This document shows, one piece after another, positions 35,852-49,944 of a DNA stretch of 64,000 nucleotides (within the stretch, counting starts at the first letter, position 1; each line of letters opens with the position of its first letter). The DNA is from Citrobacter sp. Res13-Sevr-PEB04-36 (GTDB lineage: Bacteria > Pseudomonadota > Gammaproteobacteria > Enterobacterales > Enterobacteriaceae). Where the stretch lies: NCBI RefSeq assembly GCF_015672735.1, contig NZ_JADABY010000014.1:186001-250000 (forward strand), given 5' to 3'. A program made the translations under genes and the position numbers. A model generated the notes under the pieces. That model had not been told where the DNA came from. It saw only the letters and a list, made by a program, of their open reading frames with translations, and made no database searches.

Positions 35852-37756
35852 TTAGTCGTTCTGCATCATCTGCTCAAGCTGCTCCTGCGCATCCAGCCAG
35901 GCCATTTCACACTCTTCCAGCCCGGACTTCGCACTGGCTTGCTGTTGCAGGCACGCGGTCAGTTCGGCCTTGCGGCTTTGGTCGTACAGCTCGCTGTCAC
36001 CGAGTTTTTCTTCCGCTTGTGCAAGCTGTGCCTGGAGTCTCTCCATCTCTTTTTCCAGACGGGTAATCTCTTTACGCAGCGGCTGGGTCAGGGTGCGTAG
36101 TTCGGCTTCACGGCGCTTCTGATCTTTACGCGCCTGGGCACTGTTGACACTCTCTTTTGCCGGTTCATCGCTCTGACTTTCCTGCTTTTGTACCTCGCTC
36201 AGCCATTGCTGATAATCCTCCAGATCGCCATCGAACGGTTCGACCTTCTTGTCGTGCACCAGGTAGAGATCGTCGGTGGTGGAGCGGATCAGGTGACGGT
36301 CGTGCGACACCACTACCAGCGCGCCTTCGAAATCGATTAACGCTTCGGTCAGCGCCTGACGCATGTCGAGATCCAGGTGGTTAGTTGGTTCATCGAGCAG
36401 CAGCAGATTCGGACGCTGCCAGACGATCAGCGCTAGCACCAGTCGAGCCTTTTCCCCCCCCGAGAAGCGAGCGGTCTGTTCGGTGACTTTATCGCCCTGG
36501 AAGCCGAAGCCGCCGAGGTAATCACGCAGCTTCTGTTCTAACTCCTGCGGCGCCATGCGAGACAGATGCTGAATTGGTGACTCGTCAGCACGTAAAAATT
36601 CTAACTGATGCTGGGCGAAGTAACCGAGCTTAATGCCCTTCGCCAGGCCTATTTCACCGCTAATCGGTGCCAGTTCGCCTGCCAGCAGTTTGATCAGCGT
36701 GGATTTACCCGCACCGTTACGGCCTAACAGGCCGATGCGCGAACCCGGCACCAGGTTCAGCTTGATGGAGTCGAGAATAATATTTTCGCCATAACCTGCG
36801 CTGACCTTCTCCATTTTTAGCAGTGGGTTAGGCAGGCTTTCAGGGATGCGGAAGCTGAAGTGGAACGGGTTATCGACATGGGCTGGGGCAATCAGCTCCA
36901 TGCGTTCCAGCATCTTGATACGGCTCTGCGCCTGCTTGGCCTTGGTGGCCTGCGCCCGAAAACGGTCGATATAGCTTTGCAGATGCGCCACGCGCTCCTG
37001 CTGGCTTTCGTACATCGCCTGTTGTTGCGCGAGACGAGTGGAACGCTGTACTTCAAATGCGCTGTAGTTACCGGTGTACTCGAACATCGTTTGCTGTTCG
37101 ATATGAATAATTTTGTCTACCACCGGATCGAGGAAATCACGGTCGTGGGAGATCAGGATCAGCGTGCCCTGATAGCTTTTTAGCCATCTTTCCAGCCAGA
37201 TAACGGCGTCGAGGTCAAGGTGGTTGGTCGGTTCATCGAGCAGCAGCAGGTCTGAACGGCAAATCAGCGCCTGAGCCAGGTTGAGACGCATGCGCCAGCC
37301 ACCGGAGAAATCGCTGACCGGGCGTTCAAGTTGTTCGTTAGAAAAACCGAGGCCGTGCAGCAGGCTGGCGGCACGCGAGCGCACGGTCCAGGCGTCGATG
37401 GCGTCCAGTTTGCCGTGCACGGTAGCAATCGCATGCCCGTCGTTACGTTCGTTGGCCTCGTTCAACTGTGCTTCCAGTTGACGATACTCGCGGTCGCCGT
37501 CAATGACGTATTCCAGCGCAGGCTGAGCAAGCGCGGGCGTTTCCTGATTTACCCAGGCGAGCTGCCAGTTACCTGGGTATGTAAACCCGCCAGCGTCGGC
37601 GCTGATTTCATTTTTCAGCAATGCCAGCAGGGTAGATTTACCGCAGCCATTCTTACCCACCAGGCCCACTTTCTGACCTGGATTAATGGTGGCCGTGGCA
37701 TTTTCCAACAGGACGCGCACGCCGCGACGAATTTGTAACGAGGAGAAAACAATCAT
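35852..37756 (-). CDS. yheS: YheS, ABC-F ribosome-associated ATPase
   Basis: The product has 634 residues and two ABC domains with no membrane part. Walker A sites are GKNGCGKST near 35 and GRNGAGKST near 345, signatures DFSGGWRMRL and RFSGGEKARL, and both Walker B strands read LLLLDEPTNHLD. The inter-domain linker carries the basic SYIDRFRAQATKAKQAQSR helix, and a charged coiled-coil tail ends the protein. ABC-F proteins act on translation at the ribosome E site. It is divergent from kefG. Confidence 0.95.
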   Translation of the reverse strand: MIVFSSLQIRRGVRVLLENATATINPGQKVGLVGKNGCGKSTLLALLKNEISADAGGFTYPGNWQLAWVNQETPALAQPALEYVIDGDREYRQLEAQLNEANERNDGHAIATVHGKLDAIDAWTVRSRAASLLHGLGFSNEQLERPVSDFSGGWRMRLNLAQALICRSDLLLLDEPTNHLDLDAVIWLERWLKSYQGTLILISHDRDFLDPVVDKIIHIEQQTMFEYTGNYSAFEVQRSTRLAQQQAMYESQQERVAHLQSYIDRFRAQATKAKQAQSRIKMLERMELIAPAHVDNPFHFSFRIPESLPNPLLKMEKVSAGYGENIILDSIKLNLVPGSRIGLLGRNGAGKSTLIKLLAGELAPISGEIGLAKGIKLGYFAQHQLEFLRADESPIQHLSRMAPQELEQKLRDYLGGFGFQGDKVTEQTARFSGGEKARLVLALIVWQRPNLLLLDEPTNHLDLDMRQALTEALIDFEGALVVVSHDRHLIRSTTDDLYLVHDKKVEPFDGDLEDYQQWLSEVQKQESQSDEPAKESVNSAQARKDQKRREAELRTLTQPLRKEITRLEKEMERLQAQLAQAEEKLGDSELYDQSRKAELTACLQQQASAKSGLEECEMAWLDAQEQLEQMMQND

Positions 37757-37884
37757 AAGGCGCCGTATGTTCAGACTATGTTAATTTATCATTATGATAA
37801 TGTAATGTGTGGGCGGTTTGCCGCACCGAGGCGCAATGGTAGCCCAAAACGCCGAAAATAGACAAAGACATAACCGGGAGGGGG

Positions 37885-38439
37885 ATGATGTTCCAGCCAG
37901 CGAAAGTTTTGCTGCTGTATGCCCATCCGGAATCTCAGGACTCGGTCGCGAACCGGGTGCTGCTTAAACCGGCCATGCAGCTCAGTAACGTTACCGTGCA
38001 CGATCTTTATGCGCACTATCCTGATTTTTTTATCGACATCCCGCATGAGCAGACGCTGCTGCGTGACCATGATGTGATTGTTTTTCAGCATCCGCTGTAT
38101 ACCTATAGCTGTCCAGCGCTGCTCAAAGAGTGGTTTGACCGTGTGCTGAGTCGTGGGTTTGCCAGTGGGCTGGGAGGAAATCAGCTGGCGGGAAAGTACT
38201 GGCGGAGCGTCATCACCACCGGTGAACCCGAAAGCGCGTACCGCTATGACGCGCTGAACCGCTATCCAATGAGCGATGTGCTGCGCCCCTTTGAGCTGAC
38301 AGCCGGTATGTGTCGCATGCACTGGATGAGTCCCATCATTGTTTACTGGGCCAGACGGCAAACGAAGCCGGAACTGGACAGCCACGCCAAAGCGTATGGT
38401 GAGTGGCTGGCAAATCCAATCCCCGTGGGAGGCCGCTGA
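37885..38439 (+). CDS. kefG: KefG, quinone-reductase-like ancillary protein of KefB
   Basis: The product has 184 residues, flavodoxin-like NADPH-quinone reductase fold: [16 protein letters not shown] near 9 binds FMN phosphate, [17 protein letters not shown] near 72 and [11 protein letters not shown] near 112. It is needed for full activity of KefB. ATGs lie at 37885 and 37888 after GGGAGGGGG. Its stop overlaps the kefB start (TGATG). Confidence 0.95.
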   Translation: MMFQPAKVLLLYAHPESQDSVANRVLLKPAMQLSNVTVHDLYAHYPDFFIDIPHEQTLLRDHDVIVFQHPLYTYSCPALLKEWFDRVLSRGFASGLGGNQLAGKYWRSVITTGEPESAYRYDALNRYPMSDVLRPFELTAGMCRMHWMSPIIVYWARRQTKPELDSHAKAYGEWLANPIPVGGR

Positions 38440-40244
38440 TGGAAGGTTCTGACTTATTGACTGCGGGAGTGCTGTTCCTCTTCGCGGCGGTGGCGGCGGT
38501 GCCGCTGGCGTCAAAATTGGGTATCGGCCCGGTGTTAGGGTATTTACTGGCGGGGATCGCGATTGGCCCGTGGGGGCTAGGATTCATCAGCGATGTGGAT
38601 GAAATCCTGCATTTCTCTGAACTTGGTGTGGTTTTTCTGATGTTCATCATTGGGCTGGAGCTTAATCCGGCCAAATTGTGGCAACTGCGGCGCTCTATCT
38701 TTGGCGTTGGCGCCGCGCAGGTGATGCTTAGTGCGCTGATCCTGGCCGGGCTGCTGATGTTGACACACTTCTCCTGGCAGGCGGCCGTGGTGGGCGGAAT
38801 TGGCCTGGCGATGTCCTCTACTGCTATGGCGCTGCAACTGATGCGAGAAAAGGGGATGAACCGCAGCGAATCGGGGCAACTGGGCTTTTCGGTACTGCTG
38901 TTTCAGGATCTGGCGGTGATCCCGGCGTTAGCGCTGGTGCCGTTATTGGCGGGCTCTGGCGATGAACATTTTGACTGGATCAAAGTGGGCATGAAGGTGC
39001 TGGCCTTTGCCGGTATGTTGATTGGTGGGCGCTATTTGTTGCGCCCCGTTTTCCGCTTTATTGCAGATTCCGGCGTGCGGGAGGTATTCACCGCCGCTAC
39101 GCTATTGCTGGTGCTCGGTTCTGCTTTATTTATGGACGCGCTGGGACTGTCGATGGCGTTGGGGACGTTTATCGCCGGCGTATTGCTGGCGGAAAGCGAA
39201 TACCGACACGAGCTGGAAACGGCTATCGATCCCTTCAAGGGGCTGTTGCTGGGGCTGTTCTTTATTTCTGTCGGTATGTCGCTCAATCTTGGCGTGTTGT
39301 ATACCCACATCCTGTGGGTGGCGGTAAGCGTTATTGTGCTGGTGGTGGTTAAAACGTTGGTGCTGTATGTGCTGGCGCGCCTGAATGGGATGAGAAGCTC
39401 GGAACGGATGCAGTTTGCCGGGGTGCTAAGCCAGGGGGGAGAGTTTGCCTTCGTTCTGTTTTCAACGGCATCTTCACAGCGATTGTTTCAGGGTGATCAG
39501 ATGGCGCTGCTGCTGGTGACCGTCACGTTGTCAATGATGACCACACCGCTGTTGATGAAACTGATTGATAAATGGCTTTCCCGCCAGATTAACGGCCCGG
39601 ATGAAGAAGATGAAAAACCCTGGGTGGAAGACGATAAGCCGCAGGTGATTGTGGTGGGTTTTGGCCGCTTTGGGCAGGTGATTGGCCGTTTGCTGATGGC
39701 GAACAAAATGCGTATTACCGTGCTGGAGCGGGATATCAGCGCGGTGAATCTGATGCGTAAATACGGTTATAAGGTGTATTACGGCGATGCCACGCAGGTG
39801 GAACTTTTACGTTCTGCCGGTGCAGAAGCGGCACAATCGATTGTCATTACCTGTAACGAACCCGAAGATACGATGAAGTTAGTGGAATTGTGCCAACAAC
39901 ATTTTCCGCATTTGCATATTCTTGCGCGCGCTCGCGGACGTGTGGAAGCTCATGAGTTATTACAGGCTGGTGTAACGCAGTTTTCCCGCGAAACCTTCTC
40001 CAGCGCGCTGGAATTAGGGCGAAAAACGCTGGTGTCATTGGGGATGCATCCGCACCAGGCGCAGCGTGCCCAACTGCATTTTCGTCGGCTGGATATGAGT
40101 ATGTTGCGGGAACTGATCCCTATCCACACCGATACGGTACAAATCTCTCGTGCCCGGGAGGCCAGGCGCGAACTGGAAGAGATTTTCCAGCGTGAAATGC
40201 AGCGAGAGCGACGTCAGCCGGACGGCTGGGATGAATTTGAGTAG
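38439..40244 (+). CDS. kefB: KefB, glutathione-gated potassium/proton antiporter
   Basis: The product has 601 residues. About twelve to thirteen membrane helices occupy residues 1-380 ([14 protein letters not shown] near 67; [14 protein letters not shown] near 155), then an NAD-binding RCK domain from near 400 ([13 protein letters not shown]). It releases K+ when glutathione adducts of electrophiles form, acidifying and protecting the cell. The start is the ATG at 38439, giving [10 protein letters not shown]; the frame open further upstream lies within kefG. Confidence 0.96.
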   Translation: MEGSDLLTAGVLFLFAAVAAVPLASKLGIGPVLGYLLAGIAIGPWGLGFISDVDEILHFSELGVVFLMFIIGLELNPAKLWQLRRSIFGVGAAQVMLSALILAGLLMLTHFSWQAAVVGGIGLAMSSTAMALQLMREKGMNRSESGQLGFSVLLFQDLAVIPALALVPLLAGSGDEHFDWIKVGMKVLAFAGMLIGGRYLLRPVFRFIADSGVREVFTAATLLLVLGSALFMDALGLSMALGTFIAGVLLAESEYRHELETAIDPFKGLLLGLFFISVGMSLNLGVLYTHILWVAVSVIVLVVVKTLVLYVLARLNGMRSSERMQFAGVLSQGGEFAFVLFSTASSQRLFQGDQMALLLVTVTLSMMTTPLLMKLIDKWLSRQINGPDEEDEKPWVEDDKPQVIVVGFGRFGQVIGRLLMANKMRITVLERDISAVNLMRKYGYKVYYGDATQVELLRSAGAEAAQSIVITCNEPEDTMKLVELCQQHFPHLHILARARGRVEAHELLQAGVTQFSRETFSSALELGRKTLVSLGMHPHQAQRAQLHFRRLDMSMLRELIPIHTDTVQISRAREARRELEEIFQREMQRERRQPDGWDEFE

Positions 40245-40253
40245 AGGATAACC

Positions 40254-40454
40254 ATGGCAATTCGTAAACGTTTTATTGCAGGTGCAAAATGCCCATCCTG
40301 CCAGGCGCAGGATTCACTGGCGATGTGGCGCGAAAATAATATCGATATTGTTGAGTGTGTTAAGTGTGGTCATCAGATGCGAGAAGCGGATAAAGAAGCC
40401 CGCGACCACGTTCGCAAAGAAGAGCAAGTGATCGGGATTTTTCATCCGGACTAG
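40254..40454 (+). CDS. yheV: YheV, small zinc-ribbon protein
   Basis: The product has 66 residues and is nearly identical to E. coli YheV. Two Cys pairs, CPSC near 13 and CVKC near 35, form a probable zinc ribbon. The rest is charged. Its function is unknown. It lies nine bases after kefB, with AGAGGAT before the ATG, and so belongs to the kef operon. Confidence 0.92.
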   Translation: MAIRKRFIAGAKCPSCQAQDSLAMWRENNIDIVECVKCGHQMREADKEARDHVRKEEQVIGIFHPD

Positions 40455-40548
40455 CGATATGCCGCAGCTTTTTTTAAGCTAGAGGGTACACAGGTGCAGA
40501 ATTCCGCTACAATCTGCGCCACTATTCTTTCCATGCTCAGGAGATATC

Positions 40549-41166
40549 ATGAAAGTAGCAAAGGACCTGGTGGTCAGCCTGGCCTATCAGGTACGTACAG
40601 AAGACGGTGTGTTGGTTGATGAGTCTCCGGTGAGTGCACCGCTGGACTACCTGCATGGTCACGGTTCCCTGATTTCTGGCCTGGAAACAGCGCTGGACGG
40701 TCACGAAGTTGGCGATAAATTCGATGTTGCTGTTGGCGCAAACGACGCTTACGGTCAGTATGATGAAAACCTGGTGCAGCGCGTGCCGAAAGACGTCTTC
40801 ATGGGCGTTGACGAACTGCAGGTTGGCATGCGTTTCCTGGCGGAAACCGACCAGGGTCCAGTACCGGTAGAAATTACCGAAGTGGAAGACGACCATGTCG
40901 TGGTTGACGGTAACCACATGCTGGCTGGCCAGAATCTGAAATTCAACGTAGAAGTTGTCGCTATCCGTGAAGCAACCGAAGAAGAACTGGCTCACGGCCA
41001 CGTTCACGGTGCAAACGGCCATGACCACGATCACGAACATGGTCACGATGGTTGCTGCGGCGGTCACGGTCATGACCACGATCATGGTCATGAACACGGC
41101 GGCGAAGGCTGCTGCGGTGGTGGCGGTAAAGGCAAAGGTAACGGCGGCGGCTGCGGTTGCCACTAA
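40549..41166 (+). CDS. slyD: SlyD, FKBP-type prolyl isomerase and metallochaperone
   Basis: The product has 205 residues. The FKBP domain with its inserted IF flap occupies residues 1 to about 150; the tail from about 150 is a His/Cys/Gly metal-binding region (HDHDHEHGHDGCCGG, GGGCGCH) with more than 15 His and six Cys. It helps fold proteins and delivers nickel to hydrogenases. It is nine residues longer than the 196-residue E. coli protein, the difference lying in the tail. AGGAG precedes the ATG. Confidence 0.97.
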   Translation: MKVAKDLVVSLAYQVRTEDGVLVDESPVSAPLDYLHGHGSLISGLETALDGHEVGDKFDVAVGANDAYGQYDENLVQRVPKDVFMGVDELQVGMRFLAETDQGPVPVEITEVEDDHVVVDGNHMLAGQNLKFNVEVVAIREATEEELAHGHVHGANGHDHDHEHGHDGCCGGHGHDHDHGHEHGGEGCCGGGGKGKGNGGGCGCH

Positions 41167-41221
41167 TACCCGTCGTTTTTCAACCTACAGCGGTGTTGGC
41201 TGTGATTTGAGATTCTTGGGG

Positions 41222-41256
41222 TAGTAGGCCCGATAAGCATTAGCGTCATCGGGCAC
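41222..41256. repeat. REP-like element after slyD
   Basis: GTAGTAGGCCCGATAAGC...GCGTCATCGGGCAC has the REP arms (GGCCCGAT and ATCGGGC), next to a terminator in the convergent slyD/slyX gap. Confidence 0.7.
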
Positions 41257-41286
41257 AAAAAAAGCGGGGAAACCCCGCTTTTTTTA
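41257..41286. terminator. Bidirectional terminator between slyD and slyX
   Basis: AAAGCGGGG and CCCCGCTTT pair around AAA with A-run and T-run flanks on either side, so it can end transcripts from both directions. Confidence 0.92.
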
Positions 41287-41290
41287 CGTC

Positions 41291-41509
41291 TCAATAATGC
41301 GGCGGCGGTGTCTCTTCGGACTGCGACGCAATGTGGGATGGCTGCGTTGCTTTAAGCTTCTCCGTCAATAGACGCAGATGATCGCGCAGTTTAGCCATTT
41401 CCAGTTCGTGAGCGGTGACCGTCACGTTGAGTTCTTCAATGGTGATTTCCTGAAATGCCAGGCGACTTTCCAGCTCAGCCAGGCGGGTTTCCATCGTTGT
41501 ATCCTGCAT
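41291..41509 (-). CDS. slyX: SlyX, small coiled-coil protein
   Basis: The product has 72 residues, the usual length. Heptads of leucine and charged residues from [23 protein letters not shown] to [12 protein letters not shown] predict a coiled coil covering residues 6-50, and a polar tail ends PPPHY. The molecular role is unknown. It is convergent to slyD. Confidence 0.95.
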   Translation of the reverse strand: MQDTTMETRLAELESRLAFQEITIEELNVTVTAHELEMAKLRDHLRLLTEKLKATQPSHIASQSEETPPPHY

Positions 41510-41601
41510 GATTCACCTCTTCTGTTATTTCCGGCAGATCGCGGACTGCGGCGAATTTTACTCAACTTTGTCTGTTTGCACAGCACTCATTCCTTCGCAA
41601 C

Positions 41602-41629
41602 GAAACTAATTTAAACAAAAAGAGTCTGA
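41602..41629 (+). promoter_or_regulatory. Probable sigma-E promoter of fkpA
   Basis: A -35 GAAACT (41602-41607) and -10 GTCTGA (41624-41629) with a 16-base spacer resemble the envelope-stress sigma-E consensus (GGAACTT, TCTGA). E. coli fkpA is a known sigma-E gene. The start of transcription should be near 41636. Confidence 0.7.
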
Positions 41630-41739
41630 AAAGTGGTGATAATAGGGCGTGCCCGTATGTTGATTTGTTCTGCAACGCTTTATAGTACATTTTGTGTTAG
41701 TTAACCCTGGGGTGAGATGCCCCGGCCCTGGAGAGATGG

Positions 41740-42558
41740 ATGAAATCACTGTTTAAAGTAACGCTGCTGGCGACCACGATGGCCGTAGCTCTGCATGCCC
41801 CGATCACCTTCGCCGCCGATGCTGCGAAACCAGCCGCTACTGCTGACAGCAAAGCCGCATTCAAAAATGACGACCAAAAATCTGCTTACGCGCTGGGCGC
41901 GTCTCTGGGTCGTTACATGGAAAACTCCCTGAAAGAACAGGAAAAACTGGGCATCAAACTGGATAAAGACCAGTTGATCGCAGGTGTTCAGGATGCATTT
42001 GCAGATAAGAGCAAACTGTCCGACCAGGAAATCGAGCAAACCCTGCAGGCGTTTGAAGCGCGCGTGAAGTCTTCCGCTCAGGCGAAAATGGAAAAAGACG
42101 CGGCTGATAACGAAGCCAAAGGTAAAGTGTACCGCGAGAAGTTTGCTAAAGAGAAAGGGGTTAAAACCTCTTCTACTGGCCTGGTCTACAAAGTAGAGAA
42201 AGAAGGTACTGGCGAAGCACCGAAAGACAGCGATACCGTTGTGGTGAACTACAAAGGTACGCTGATTGATGGTAAAGAGTTTGATAACTCTTATACCCGT
42301 GGTGAGCCGCTCTCTTTCCGTCTTGACGGTGTTATCCCTGGCTGGACCGAAGGCCTGAAAAACATCAAGAAAGGTGGTAAAATCCAACTGGTTATTCCAC
42401 CCGATCTGGCATACGGCAAAACCGGTGTTCCGGGGATCCCGGCTAACTCCACGCTGGTCTTTGATGTTGAGCTGTTAGATATCAAACCAGCACCGAAAGC
42501 GGATGCTCAGCCAGCCGCTGCGCCGGCTGATAAAGCTGCAGACAGCAGCAAAAAGTAA
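41740..42558 (+). CDS. fkpA: FkpA, periplasmic FKBP-type prolyl isomerase and chaperone
   Basis: The product has 272 residues. The signal peptide MKSLFKVTLLATTMAVALHA... is cut after PITFA (residue 25). A helical dimerisation/chaperone domain fills residues about 30-140, and the FKBP domain follows (VVNYKGTLIDGKEFDNSY, GVIPGWTEGL, PPDLAYGKTG). An Ala/Lys-rich tail ends the protein. It folds outer-membrane and periplasmic proteins under stress. GGAGAG precedes the ATG. Confidence 0.97.
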   Translation: MKSLFKVTLLATTMAVALHAPITFAADAAKPAATADSKAAFKNDDQKSAYALGASLGRYMENSLKEQEKLGIKLDKDQLIAGVQDAFADKSKLSDQEIEQTLQAFEARVKSSAQAKMEKDAADNEAKGKVYREKFAKEKGVKTSSTGLVYKVEKEGTGEAPKDSDTVVVNYKGTLIDGKEFDNSYTRGEPLSFRLDGVIPGWTEGLKNIKKGGKIQLVIPPDLAYGKTGVPGIPANSTLVFDVELLDIKPAPKADAQPAAAPADKAADSSKK

Positions 42559-42567
42559 GTCACTAAA

Positions 42568-42597
42568 AACCGCCGCCCACAGGGCGGCGGTTTTTTA
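42568..42597 (+). terminator. Terminator after fkpA
   Basis: AACCGCCGCCC and GGGCGGCGGTT pair around ACA and are followed by a T-run. Confidence 0.93.
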
Positions 42598-42723
42598 TTA
42601 TCGACAGGATATAATTAATACTGGAAAGCGCCTTGTGCGCTGTATTACTTTAGATGCCCCTAATAGTGATGAGCCTGCCCTGACAACATAACGACAGGCT
42701 CCTGAAAAGGAGTGCTTTTTTTC

Positions 42724-43446
42724 ATGTCCAGGTCGCTTTTAACCAACGAAACCAGTGAGCTAGATTTGCTGGATCAACGTCCTTTCGATCAAACCGACTT
42801 CGATATCCTTAAATCCTACGAAGCGGTAGTGGACGGGTTGGCGATGCTCATTGGTTCCCATTGTGAAATCGTATTGCACTCTTTGCAGGATTTGAAATGC
42901 TCGGCTATTCGCATTGCTAACGGTGAACATACGGGCCGTAAAATCGGCTCACCGATTACCGATCTGGCGTTGCGTATGCTGCATGATATGACGGGTGCGG
43001 ATAGCAGCGTGTCGAAGTGTTACTTCACACGTGCGAAAAGTGGTGTCTTGATGAAGTCGTTGACGATTGCCATTCGCAACCGTGAGCATCGCGTAATTGG
43101 TCTGCTGTGCATCAACATGAACCTTGATGTTCCTTTCTCGCAGATAATGAATACCTTTATCCCACCGGAAACCCCGGAAGTGGGCTCTGCTGTGAATTTC
43201 GCCTCATCAGTGGAAGATCTGGTTACCCAGACGCTGGAGTTCACGATTGAAGAAGTGAATGCCGATCGTAACGTCTCCAACAATGCGAAGAATCGTCAGA
43301 TCGTCCTGAATCTGTATGAGAAAGGCATCTTCGATATCAAAGATGCTATTAATCAGGTCGCCGACCGTCTGAATATCTCCAAGCATACGGTCTACCTCTA
43401 TATTCGCCAGTTCAAAAGCGGTGATTTCCAGGGGCAAGACAAGTAA
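42724..43446 (+). CDS. yheO: YheO, YheO-like PAS/DNA-binding regulator
   Basis: The product has 240 residues and is almost identical to E. coli YheO. Residues about 25-145 form a PAS-like (YheO) domain, and residues about 190-230 a helix-turn-helix ([24 protein letters not shown]). Its targets are unknown. The ATG at 42724 is chosen; an earlier in-frame ATG four codons upstream overlaps the GGAG site region. It overlaps tusD by one base, so it is the first gene of the tus operon. Confidence 0.93.
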   Translation: MSRSLLTNETSELDLLDQRPFDQTDFDILKSYEAVVDGLAMLIGSHCEIVLHSLQDLKCSAIRIANGEHTGRKIGSPITDLALRMLHDMTGADSSVSKCYFTRAKSGVLMKSLTIAIRNREHRVIGLLCINMNLDVPFSQIMNTFIPPETPEVGSAVNFASSVEDLVTQTLEFTIEEVNADRNVSNNAKNRQIVLNLYEKGIFDIKDAINQVADRLNISKHTVYLYIRQFKSGDFQGQDK

Positions 43447-43832
43447 TGCGTTTTGCTATCGTCGTCACTGGGCCTGCTTATGGCACGCAGCAGGCGAGCA
43501 GCGCATTGCAATTTGCTCACGCATTGATTGAAGAAGGTCATGAGTTAAGCCGAGTCTTTTTCTATCGGGAAGGCGTTTATAACGCCAACCTTCTGACATC
43601 GCCCGCCAGTGATGAATTCGATCTGGTTCGTGCCTGGCAACAGCTTAACCAACAACATGATGTGGAGCTGAATATCTGCGTGGCAGCGGCACTCCGCCGA
43701 GGCGTGGTCGATGAAACGGAAGCTGCGAGGTTGGGGCTGGCTGGGGCTAATTTACAATCAGGCTTTAACCTCAGTGGGCTGGGTTCGCTGGCTGAGGCAT
43801 CCCTGACATGCGATCGCGTGGTGCAGTTCTAA
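43446..43832 (+). CDS. tusD: TusD, sulfur-relay protein
   Basis: The product has 128 residues, DsrE-like fold. Cys78 in [12 protein letters not shown] is the conserved persulfide-carrying residue. With TusB and TusC it accepts sulfur from TusA and passes it to TusE and MnmA for 2-thiouridine in tRNA. It starts on the last base of the yheO stop. Confidence 0.96.
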   Translation: MRFAIVVTGPAYGTQQASSALQFAHALIEEGHELSRVFFYREGVYNANLLTSPASDEFDLVRAWQQLNQQHDVELNICVAAALRRGVVDETEAARLGLAGANLQSGFNLSGLGSLAEASLTCDRVVQF

Positions 43833-44191
43833 TGAATCGAATCGCTTTTGTATTTTCCACCGTGCCGCACGGGAGCGCATCGGGCCGTGAAGGTCTGGAT
43901 GCACTACTGGCGACATCAGCGCTAACAGAAGATCTCGGTGTCTTTTTTATCGGGGACGGCGTCTTCCAAATCCTGCCAGAGCAAAAACCTGATCTCATTC
44001 TGGCACGGGACTATATTGCGACCTTCAAATTGTTAGGGCTGTACGATATAGAACAATGTTGGCTGTGCGCTGCCTCATTGCGCGAACGTGGTCTTGATAC
44101 GGACATGAAATTCGTTGTCGATGCGACGGTACTTGAACCTGAAGAACTGCGCTGTGAACTTGGCAACTATGACGTCATTATGAGGTTCTAA
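43832..44191 (+). CDS. tusC: TusC, sulfur-relay protein
   Basis: The product has 119 residues from the ATG at 43832 ([14 protein letters not shown]), which overlaps the tusD stop by one base and matches the family N-terminus; a start eight codons earlier lies inside tusD. It is a DsrF-like subunit of the TusBCD heterohexamer. It is more divergent from E. coli than most of the flanking core genes. Confidence 0.94.
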   Translation: MNRIAFVFSTVPHGSASGREGLDALLATSALTEDLGVFFIGDGVFQILPEQKPDLILARDYIATFKLLGLYDIEQCWLCAASLRERGLDTDMKFVVDATVLEPEELRCELGNYDVIMRF

Positions 44192-44197
44192 ACTCGC

Positions 44198-44485
44198 ATG
44201 CTGCATACGTTACGTCGTTCCGCGTGGCTGACAGACTTCTCCTCCTTGCTGCGTCTTATTGGTGCAGATGACGAGCTCTTATTGCTCCAGGACGGCGTGA
44301 CTGCAGCCATAGAAGGTAGCCGTTTCCTTGAAACGCTGCAAAACGCCTCCATTAAGGTTTATGTACTGGAAGAAGACATTAAGGCTCGCGGGTTGGGCGG
44401 TCAAATTTCAGACAGTGTCGTCAGGGTTAGCTATACTGACTTCGTCAGACTTACGGTGAAGCATCCCAACCAGATAGCCTGGTAA
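44198..44485 (+). CDS. tusB: TusB, sulfur-relay protein
   Basis: The product has 95 residues, the usual TusB (DsrH) length, ending in the conserved [13 protein letters not shown]. It is the third subunit of the TusBCD complex for tRNA thiolation. It follows tusC by six bases and is the last gene before the str promoter. Confidence 0.95.
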   Translation: MLHTLRRSAWLTDFSSLLRLIGADDELLLLQDGVTAAIEGSRFLETLQNASIKVYVLEEDIKARGLGGQISDSVVRVSYTDFVRLTVKHPNQIAW

Positions 44486-44507
44486 TTGCGGGATCGTTGT
44501 ATATTTC

Positions 44508-45551
<1,044 letters not shown>

Positions 45552-45635
45552 TCCCTTCGGAGTAATAGTCACCAGGCGGGCGCTTCCTGTAAGCAGCCCG
45601 CTTTGGGCTACTTAAATTGAACGCCTAAAAGATAA

Positions 45636-47762
<2,127 letters not shown>

Positions 47763-47787
47763 GCCGTAGGTTAAAAACCAAAATCCC

Positions 47788-49017
<1,230 letters not shown>

Positions 49018-49042
49018 TTACTCGTTAATTAGTTTTGAATTG

Positions 49043-49067
49043 AAAAGGGCGCTTAGGCGCCCTTTTT
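49043..49067 (+). terminator. Terminator after tufA (end of str operon)
   Basis: AAAAGGGCGC and GCGCCCTTTT pair around TTAG and end in a T-run. Confidence 0.93.
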
Positions 49068-49149
49068 GCTGCCTGATATTTGACACCTGTAATATTTATT
49101 CGCATTTTTCGCAAGCCGCGGCGGCATACAAACAGTATTGTGCTATTGT

Positions 49150-49170
49150 AATCATAACTATTCTCATTTA
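49150..49170 (+). promoter_or_regulatory. Possible Fur box upstream of bfd
   Basis: AATCATAACTATTCTCATTTA resembles a degraded Fur 7-1-7 site. bfd is iron-repressed in E. coli and this lies about 30 bases before the ATG. Fit to the consensus is only moderate. Confidence 0.4.
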
Positions 49171-49201
49171 CACTTTGCGCATAAATTGAACGGGAGCGAT
49201 C

Positions 49202-49396
49202 ATGTACGTTTGTTTGTGTAATGCGATAAGTGATAAAAAAATTCGTCAGGCTGTTCGCCAGTTTCATCCGCAATCCTTTCAGCAATTACGTAAATTTATT
49301 CCTGTTGGAAATCAATGTGGTAAGTGCATTCGCGCCGCGCGTGAAGTGATGCAAGATGAGTTAACAAAAATGCCTGAATTTAAAGAGATCGCCTAA
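49202..49396 (+). CDS. bfd: Bfd, bacterioferritin-associated ferredoxin
   Basis: The product has 64 residues. The [2Fe-2S] ligands are Cys4, Cys6, Cys39 and Cys42 (CLC and CGKC). It reduces bacterioferritin to release iron. GGGAGCG precedes the ATG. It is followed by bfr 71 bases downstream. Confidence 0.97.
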   Translation: MYVCLCNAISDKKIRQAVRQFHPQSFQQLRKFIPVGNQCGKCIRAAREVMQDELTKMPEFKEIA

Positions 49397-49467
49397 GTCA
49401 CACTCTTTTTTTTGACATCCCTGTAGCCCCATCTACGCTCTAAGAGTGGAAGCGGAGGGACTATAAA

Positions 49468-49944
49468 ATGAAAGGTGATGTTAAAATCATAAATTATCTC
49501 AATAAACTATTGGGAAATGAGCTTGTCGCGATCAACCAGTATTTTCTCCATGCCCGAATGTTTAAAAACTGGGGGCTGACTCGCCTCAATGATGTTGAGT
49601 ACCATGAATCTATTGATGAGATGAAACACGCCGATAAATATATCGAGCGTATTTTGTTTCTGGAAGGACTCCCAAACTTACAGGACTTGGGTAAGTTAGG
49701 GATTGGCGAAGACGTCGAGGAGATGCTGCAGTCAGATCTTCGACTTGAACTGGATGGCGCAAAAGATTTACGTGAAGCCATTGCCTATGCCGATAGTGTT
49801 CATGACTATGTCAGTCGGGACATGATGATAGAGATCCTGACTGATGAAGAAGGGCATATTGACTGGCTCGAAACGGAGCTGGATCTGATTGGAAAATTGG
49901 GATTGCAAAATTACTTGCAGTCGCAAATTAAAGTCAGTGACTAA
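49468..49944 (+). CDS. bfr: Bfr, bacterioferritin
   Basis: The product has 158 residues, four-helix ferritin fold. Met52 in DEMKHADKY is the haem ligand; Glu18, Glu51, His54, Glu94, Glu127 and His130 form the ferroxidase centre by family numbering (EEGHIDW near the end). It stores iron as a 24-mer. GCGGAGGG precedes the ATG. Its stop overlaps the convergent prepilin peptidase stop. Confidence 0.97.
   Translation: MKGDVKIINYLNKLLGNELVAINQYFLHARMFKNWGLTRLNDVEYHESIDEMKHADKYIERILFLEGLPNLQDLGKLGIGEDVEEMLQSDLRLELDGAKDLREAIAYADSVHDYVSRDMMIEILTDEEGHIDWLETELDLIGKLGLQNYLQSQIKVSD

Noticed and set aside
41008..41150. Tandem repeat or CRISPR-like pattern in slyD
   Set aside because: The repeats are short His/Gly codon repeats inside a coding tail, with no constant repeat/unique spacer structure.
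40537..41163. Open frame opposite slyD with hydrophobic repeats
   Set aside because: The repeats are the complement of the His/Gly-rich slyD tail, not a membrane protein.
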